A DNA stretch of 64,000 nucleotides. Origin: Rhipidocladum racemiflorum. Its lineage: Eukaryota > Streptophyta > Magnoliopsida > Poales > Poaceae. The stretch lies in contig CM070588.1 in the NCBI GenBank assembly GCA_036346355.1, positions 16,477,914-16,541,913 on the forward strand, written 5' to 3'. Positions 57,806-64,000 of this stretch are shown here, piece after piece; the stretch's first letter is position 1, and every line of letters begins with the position of its first letter. The notes beneath the pieces are model-generated. The model saw only the letters and a list, made by a program, of their open reading frames with translations. It did not search any database and was not told the origin of the DNA. The position numbers were made by a program, and so were the translations under genes.

Positions 57806-60800
57806 CGGAGCTATCGTGGGGGCTCCGGTCTTTGTAACAGTAACTCGAGTACTCATTGTTGCGTCGAACTGGAATTAACGCAACCCGTTAGTAATCTGAT
57901 TACTAGTCACAAACTGTACCCGAATTGAGGCCAATTGGTCAGCAATACTTGAGGCAAGTGTATGTGCCAACCGATTGATCCCAACTCGAGCTTCCCGCAA
58001 CCATGTGAATAATCTTGGTTCCACTGGATCGATGAGTTCGATTACCACTGCGTTGTCATACAAGACGGTTCATATCCACACAAAAGCAAATGTATTACAT
58101 TCGAAAGGTAAAGTTATTACACCATTCCATAATTACAAGTATGGCCTCGCAGCCGAAACAAGTCCAAAAGAACCGATGAACATCAGCGGAAGTCCAAACG
58201 AAACGCCGCTGTGCCTTCCACCACTTGAGCAACCGGCCGAAGGAACCCAGCTAACCTTCAGCGGAATCGTTAGCGTTTTCAATGTACTGCGACTCATCTG
58301 GCACATCTTCGTTCTTACGTGCTCCATCTTCCTCTGACCAAAATCCGTTCAGCAAGCGGTGAGTACACGTATGTACTCGCAAGACTTTAGTGTATGGAAA
58401 TTATATAAACAGAAATGCAAGTTATGGCAAGGATAATCATGTTTCTACACTAAGTCTTTTGAGCATAGAGCAGGTTTTATTTTCAATAAGATAATAGTTT
58501 CAACATTGGCAGTTGTCAAAGGAATTTCTGAAAACGTTTCAAAGCAAGCATCAATATTCAACCTTTAAGCCGAAATCAACACCTATCCAAACCTTTTTCC
58601 ATCCCAACCTTACCATACCATACTCCCGAATCCACGACCAAGAATCATTCACCAAAGCGAACCATTTTTCAAATCACCCACTCCCAAATTCTATACTTGA
58701 TAGTTCTTCCCAAGCTGCTCTTGACCGTGAGCACGGCTAATTGATTAGTTTAGTTATCTCTACAGAGATTGTACACTGTACCCAGATGACACGTTCTAGC
58801 AATCATGTCAACCATGCCACGCGATACCAGAAGTACCCATTTTGCTAGACAGTGACGGAACCTTTCGAGAGACCGGAGTTCAAATCTTGCACCGGCCCGG
58901 TAATGTGCATCCGTAGCTACAGCCACAGAGGCCGCTAGTGGTCCCTACGGGCTCCCACTAGCCCACGACCTCCATATAGTAGGCACTACCGTTGTATTGG
59001 ATAAACTTCCCCTCGATGCCTCGACGAGAAAGTCCGTAGAATGCACCGACGCCACAGGTGCATCCAAACCCCTTTGCCCTCCATTAATGCAAGATCGGAT
59101 CCTTTTTCCCCGTACTAGGCTAAGGCCATCCCATACTGGCACATGTGGTTGCACGCATTAGGCTTAGTAATAGAACCAAGTTCAGTCCTTAGGGTGACTC
59201 AGGCGAGATCTCCCAAACCCACTTGCTACAGTCACAGAGGATCGGCACCAGTGGCCCCACTGAGCACACACTAGCCCTCAACCTCCCCATAGCAAGGGAC
59301 CAACCCGAAACCCATCCATCCCGAACAAGCCATCGGCTTGACAACCAATCCGAAACCAAATCCAGTCCACCAACCGGAACCACTAATTGACCAACCAAAA
59401 ACCATCTTCGAACCACCAATTATCTCGCCCGGGTCTAAACTCTCCAAGTTTTTCATTTTACTCACGCAACCATTCCCTTTTTCCAACGAAAACCCCGTCG
59501 CCAACCGAATTCGAACCAAATCCATTCACCCACCAAATTAGTTCCAGGGGTTTATAATTGAGAGTATCACGATCTCCTGCAACCAATTCTACTGCTCAAC
59601 TAAGCATATGCAGTTATACTTCAATATCACCCTCTTGAAATTTATGAACATGTCCAACATAGGCTTAAGTCTGTCAAGGATCGCTAATAGAAAAAGATTA
59701 AGGTGATCTTCCGATTTTAGGTATACTACCAATTCCCACAAACTAACACTTTATTGAACATACCCGCATGCATAATAGTTTTGGACAATCTGAATTTATG
59801 TTTTGCAATTATGGGGTTCAAGATGTTTAAAGGAGGTGCTTGCCTGTTTGCTCTTCGGTGAATTCAGTCTCCGGGACGTAGTCGGGATCGTCGGCGACGT
59901 TCGACGCATCTACGTCTACACGAAAAGCAACAAAACCAAAATTATCGACCAAAATAGGCAAAGAAGCGATCAAATACCAATAAAAATCGAAAACAGAAAG
60001 CGAAAACCTAATCGAAAAAGGAAGTTCCAGAATTTTCCCAAAGGCCAGCAGTATCGTTGTTGATTGGGCGGTAGTGCCGCTCTCTGGCCGGCAGTACCAT
60101 CTACTGTTGGGCGATAGTGCCGCTCTGAGGTCGGGCAAGACTGGCCCAAATGAGCTCAGAGTGCCGCTGAATGAAAACCGAAGTGGGGTGCTCTCTGGAA
60201 AATAACTACCAGCACACATATCTCGGTACTACCGCATGAGCAGCAGTACCGGCCATTTGGCCCGGTAGTGCCGGTCGCCAGAGAAGAAAAAGGGCACTTT
60301 CTGGTTTTAAACTACTGGTGAGTAAACCCCGGTAGTACCGGCCCCTCCAGCAATACCGCTCCAAGGCCTGCGGTAGTGCTGGTCTCCCTGAGAAAACTTT
60401 TCCAAAAAGTGGGGTTTCGCGCGGTTGAATTCGGAACTTCGACGTACATGCATGGATAGGTTCCTAGGGACCCATGGGACCAATTCATGGATAGGTCCTA
60501 CACGATCGAGATATCGACCGGATCCCTCAAAACATGATGATCAAATTTCTAAAACTCGAAAACCCGAATATACTCCCAAACTTGATTCTTATCCCGAATC
60601 GAGTTCAAACTCGATTCTTCCGAAAGAATCGACCTTCGAGGCATAGTGAATATATTCGCGGGTCACTTCCTCGGTTTTTTGGAGCTAGGGCTTCAACGGG
60701 AAAGCTCCCGAGAACACGAGAAACGACGCTTTAGAGCGAATACGTTCACGAAAGGTGGATCAGGGTTTCCAGAACAACTCCATCATGCAAAAAGATTCTT

Positions 60801-61573
60801 CTAGCCTTGACCTAGGTTTACCCACTAGGAAAAAAACACACATCACAGAACTAAGGTTCCTAAGGACCAACTAGAAAGGGAGGAAGAGATACATGCTAAG
60901 GAGGGGCTAGGGTTTTCATCTACATCTAGGGTTTAAGCCCAACTCAAAACCCTACCTCCAATGAAGCTCCTTGACTGCTTGGAGACGCTTCTCCACCCTT
61001 GCTACTGCTTCCACAGGGCCTCCTTGAGCTCCACGCAATTAGAAATGGCGAGAACGAAGAGAGAGCTTCAATGGAGAGAGAGGAGGGAGAGGAGAGGAAG
61101 AAGAAGAGATGAAGGAGGAGAAATGAGGTAGAGGAGGAGCACCTCCCAGACGTCTTAACAGTGAGGACGTGCACACAAACCGAGGCAAAGTGATAAACAC
61201 GAGCACAGGACAAAACCTGACGCTACGGCCGGCAGTACCGTGGGCAAAGCTGCGGTACTGCCGCCCAACGGCTGAAAGCTCTGGAATCGATGGTTTTCTC
61301 AATGGCTCTAGTTCAATGTCTAGAGGACCCTTGGAATAAGTTCAGATGATCCTAAAGAAGGTTTAAAAGATTGGGTCTGGGTTCTAACTTACACGATTTG
61401 CAAAAACACCCAAAGGCGGATTCAGGAGCTCCGTTCTGGGAATCGTTCAAACGAAACAACAAAACAGAGCTCGAAGGCAAATAACTCCAAAATAAGATTC
61501 AAAAACTTTACATAGCACTAATCCACACTTAATTAGCCTAATTAAGATTAATAACAAAATCCAAGATGTTACA
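57806..61573 (-). repeat. 3' LTR of T2 (about 3.76 kb)
   Basis: The only T LTR visible at nearly full length. The inner end TGTAACATCTTGG is at 61573. The outer end fuses at ~57811 to the filler and Y2, with no target duplication. Compared with T1 it lacks 287 bp (T1 1599-1885), replaced by 8 bases at 60488-60495. Confidence 0.88.
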
Positions 61574-61589
61574 ATCCTACCCCCCTTTG
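61574..61589 (-). other. Polypurine tract of T2
   Basis: Same AAAGGGGGG purine run as in T1, adjoining the LTR start at 61573. Confidence 0.88.
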
Positions 61590-61608
61590 AAAAATCTCGT
61601 CCCTAAGA

Positions 61609-62213
61609 TTAGCCAGACTCGGCAAAGAAGGAGGGGAACTCGGTTCTAAGATGATCTTCACGCTCCCAGGTGGCTTCATCCTGGGTGTGGTTACTCCACT
61701 GGACTTTGAGCATTTTGATGACTTGATTGCGAGTAAGACGTTCAGCTTCTTCAAGTATTTGGATTGGATGCTCGCGATACGATAGATCGGGTTGAAGATC
61801 GATCGTTTCCAATGGGGTAAGTTCTGTGGGTGCTCGAACACATTTCTTCAGCTGTGACACATGGAATACGTCGTGTACCTTGGAAAGCTGAGGTGGAAGT
61901 TCGAGTTGATAAACAACTTCACCTTTCCTCGCAAGAATGCGGTATGGACCGACGTAACACGGCGCTAATTTCCCACTAACTTGGAATCAACGAGTACCTC
62001 GTAGCGGTGAGACTTTGAGATAGACAAAATCGCCTACGTCAAAACTTAGCTCGCGGCGACGATTATCAGCATAGCCCTTTTGTCTCGATTGAGCTTCTTT
62101 TAGTCGAGCTCGGACCAGTTTGACATGATCTTCGGCTTCTTGGATCACAGCAGGACCGAAGAATTGTCTCTCACCGACTTCAGACCAGAATAGAGGTGTT
62201 CTGCACTTTTTTC
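61609..62213 (-). pseudogene. T2 integrase C-terminal tail with chromodomain-like end
   Basis: Frame 61609-61860 repeats the T1 tail (EHPIQILEEAERLTRNQ, EATWERED) with single residue changes. Upstream it meets the same TGA (61987-61989) as T1. The N-terminal part is further broken near 62210, where a short deletion in TTTTTTCC disrupts the frame relative to T1. Confidence 0.82.
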
Positions 62214-62501
62214 CTAAAGTGCTTCGAACGGTGACATCTTGAGGCTCGCTTGATAGCTATTGTTGTAGGAGAATTTAGCGAAGACTAAACACTTCTCCCA
62301 TTTCATGCTATAGGATAACACGCAAGCTCTTAGCATATCCTCTAGGACTTGATTTGTCCTTTCAGTTTGGCCATCGGTCGGAGGATGGTACGCTGTACTG
62401 AAAAACAATTTGGTACCAAGGAGTTCATGCAGATTTTTCCAGAATCACGACGTGAATTGGGTTCCACGGTTTGACACAATGACTCTAGGAACACCATGTA
62501 G
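62214..62501 (-). pseudogene. T2 integrase core, distal part
   Basis: Holds STAYHPPTDGQTERTNQ and FAKFSYNNSYQ. The SDRGTQF part is altered: on the gene strand the codons before the frame carry changes at 62447-62475 relative to T1, so the open part begins later. Non-functional. Confidence 0.85.
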
Positions 62502-63425
62502 TCAGACTATGTGGTTCATGTATAGTTCTCCGAGTTTAGGCCCATTGTAGGTGGTATGGACTGGAATAAAATGAGCTACTTTTGATAATCGATCCACAAT
62601 CACCCAAATGGAGTCATGGCCACTCGATGAATTCGGCAGGCCAGTGATGAAGTCCATGCCGACTTCATCCCACCTCCACTCTGGAATTTTCGAAGGCTGG
62701 GGCAATCCCGTAGGGCGTTGATGTTCCGCTTTCACTCGCCGACATACGTTGCAAATAGCGACGAATTCAGCGAAATCCTTTTTCATACCAGGCCACCAGA
62801 AACTTTCACGGAGATCCTGGTACATTTTTGTACTTCCAGGGTGGATCGAAAGAGGAGTATCATGAGCTTCTTTCAAGATCAATCGCTTGATCTCTGGGTC
62901 ATTTGGGACGTAAAATTGTCGTCCTCGCATGACCATTCCATCGGCTCTCTCTGAAAACTCTGAAGGTGCGCTTTCCTTCAATTTGCGCTTGACTTTAGCC
63001 GCTTTCTCATCAACGAGCTGCGCGGCTAAAATTTGGGACTCAAGAGTGGACTCTAGGGCTAAAGCTGCAACAAACCATTCTTGAACGACTCCAAGATTGA
63101 GTCTCCGAAACTCATCCAGCAATTGAGGTTGACTGATGAAAGTCATCGCATTAATGGTATGCATCTTGCGACTAAGGGCATCTACAACCACATTAGCTTT
63201 GCCTGGAAGATAATGGATCCCCAGATCATAATCCTTGATCAGCTCCAACCATCTTCGCTGCCTCAAGTTCAGATCTAGTTGAGTGAAAAAGTAATTCAGG
63301 CTCTTGTGGTCAGTAAATATCTCACATCTATTTCCGATGAGATAATGGTGCCACCGTTTTAGAGCGTGAACTGCTGCTGCCAATTCTAGATCATGAGTTA
63401 GATAGTTGGCTTCGTGAGACTTCAA
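62502..63425 (-). pseudogene. T2 RNase H plus first half of integrase, still fused
   Basis: A 307-codon open stretch from SHEANYLTHDLELAAAVHAL through HYLPGKANVVVDALSRK to the integrase zinc module and DFITGLPNSSSGHDS. It keeps the glutamine codon (63018-63020) that is a TAG in T1. It is bounded by TGA at 62502-62504 and by TAA/TGA at 63426-63431, all shared with T1. Confidence 0.9.
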
Positions 63426-63431
63426 TTATCA

Positions 63432-64000
63432 TGAAGCATAAGCTACAACCTTGCCCTATTGCATCAGTACACAACCGAGACCCTTACGTGAAGCATCATA
63501 GTAAACGTCAAAAGTCTTGTGTATGTCTGGTAAGACCAGAATCGGGGCAGAGTTAAGTCTTCCCTTCAATTCTTGAAAACTTGCCTCACAGGCTACTGAT
63601 CACTCAAATCACTTTTCTTTCTCGAGTAGTTCCTTCAGTGGTTTAGCAACTTTGGAGAAATTCTCAATGAATCGCCGATAGTAACCAGCGAGACCGAGAA
63701 AACTCTGGATCTCAGGAACAGTCCGTGGCTGCTCCCAAATAATCACATCCAGCACCTTGCTTGGATCAACTGCAACTCCACCTCCAGAAAGAACATGACC
63801 TAAGAATGCGACTTCTTTGAGCCAGAACTCGCACTTACTGAACTTTGCATACAATTGATATTCGTGAAGCTTGTCGAGCACCTTCCGCAAATGATGTTCA
63901 TGTTCTTGTTCACTTCTGAAGTAGATGAGGATGTCATCAATGAACACTACCACGAATTTGTCCAAGTACTCCATGAACACTTTATTCATGAAATTCATGA
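63432..64000 (-). pseudogene. T2 reverse transcriptase, C-terminal part (runs off the window)
   Basis: Frame 63609-63998 has FIDDILIY, HLRKVLDKLHEYQLYAKF, FLGHVLSGGGVAVDPSKV and FLGLAGYYRRFIENF, the palm end and connection region of RT. A frame break before 63609 (TGA at the phrase ACTGATCACTC) matches one in T1 near 4985. The rest lies beyond the window. Confidence 0.88.

Larger units (their letters stand above)
57806..64000 (-). mobile_element. T2: second chromodomain-type gypsy element, cut by window edge
   Basis: Same order and orientation as T1: 3' LTR, polypurine tract, integrase tail, integrase, RNase H, then RT running off the right end. From 58888 it follows window positions 1-5390 with very few differences and shares four of T1's stop codons. 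Confidence 0.92.

Noticed and set aside
1..64000. A host gene, tRNA, rRNA or microRNA gene
   Set aside because: No conserved cellular domain and no tRNA-like fold apart from the primer-site complements. All long frames fall into transposon families.

Overview
The window looks like a piece of a large plant nuclear genome, most likely a grass. It is transposable elements inside other transposable elements. I found no ordinary host gene, no tRNA or rRNA, and no bacterial-type gene. The evidence for a plant is: Ty3/gypsy and Ty1/copia pol genes with plant-type tRNA-Met primer sites and kilobase-long LTRs, solo LTRs with 5-bp target duplications, and a Mutator-like element (MULE) carrying a plant mobile domain gene with plant-type introns. 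Element names T, Y, Z and X are mine.

Layout. (1) 1-12562: a minus-strand chromodomain-type gypsy element (T1). It has a 3' LTR cut by the window edge, a broken gag-pol, and a 5' LTR that stops abruptly at 12562. (2) 12563 to about 23580: a minus-strand SIRE/Maximus-like copia element with its 3' LTR and a decayed pol and gag. A 3.7-kb solo LTR of family Y (17184-20875, duplication GTGCT) splits its pol. (3) 23633-26497 and 56722-57763: a damaged plus-strand gypsy element (Y2). Its gag-RT fusion is split by a 30.2-kb insertion. (4) 26498-56716: element Z, a non-coding LTR retrotransposon flanked by GTGCC. It has itself received two inverted solo LTRs of family X, a solo Z-family LTR, and a 12.7-kb MULE. 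(5) 57806-64000: a second T element (T2), nearly identical to T1 and cut by the right edge.

The most interesting unit is the MULE at 34544-47283 (10-bp duplication GTGGTAATTG, inverted repeats of about 190 bp). All three of its genes are on the minus strand: an apparently intact two-exon MURA transposase (885 aa); a seven-exon plant mobile domain (PMD) gene, broken by a solo LTR and eight stop codons that all read as C-to-T changes; and a three-exon gene with two GRF-type zinc fingers and two identical-spacing C-x2-C-x13-H-x3-H-x3-C fingers. It also has hairpin-rich subterminal arrays and a 181-bp tandem array.

Nesting reaches four levels along two paths: Y2 > Z > Z-family solo LTR > X solo LTR, and Y2 > Z > MULE > solo LTR. 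Nearly every retrotransposon gene here is inactive. MURA is the only long gene I can read from start to stop without a lesion.
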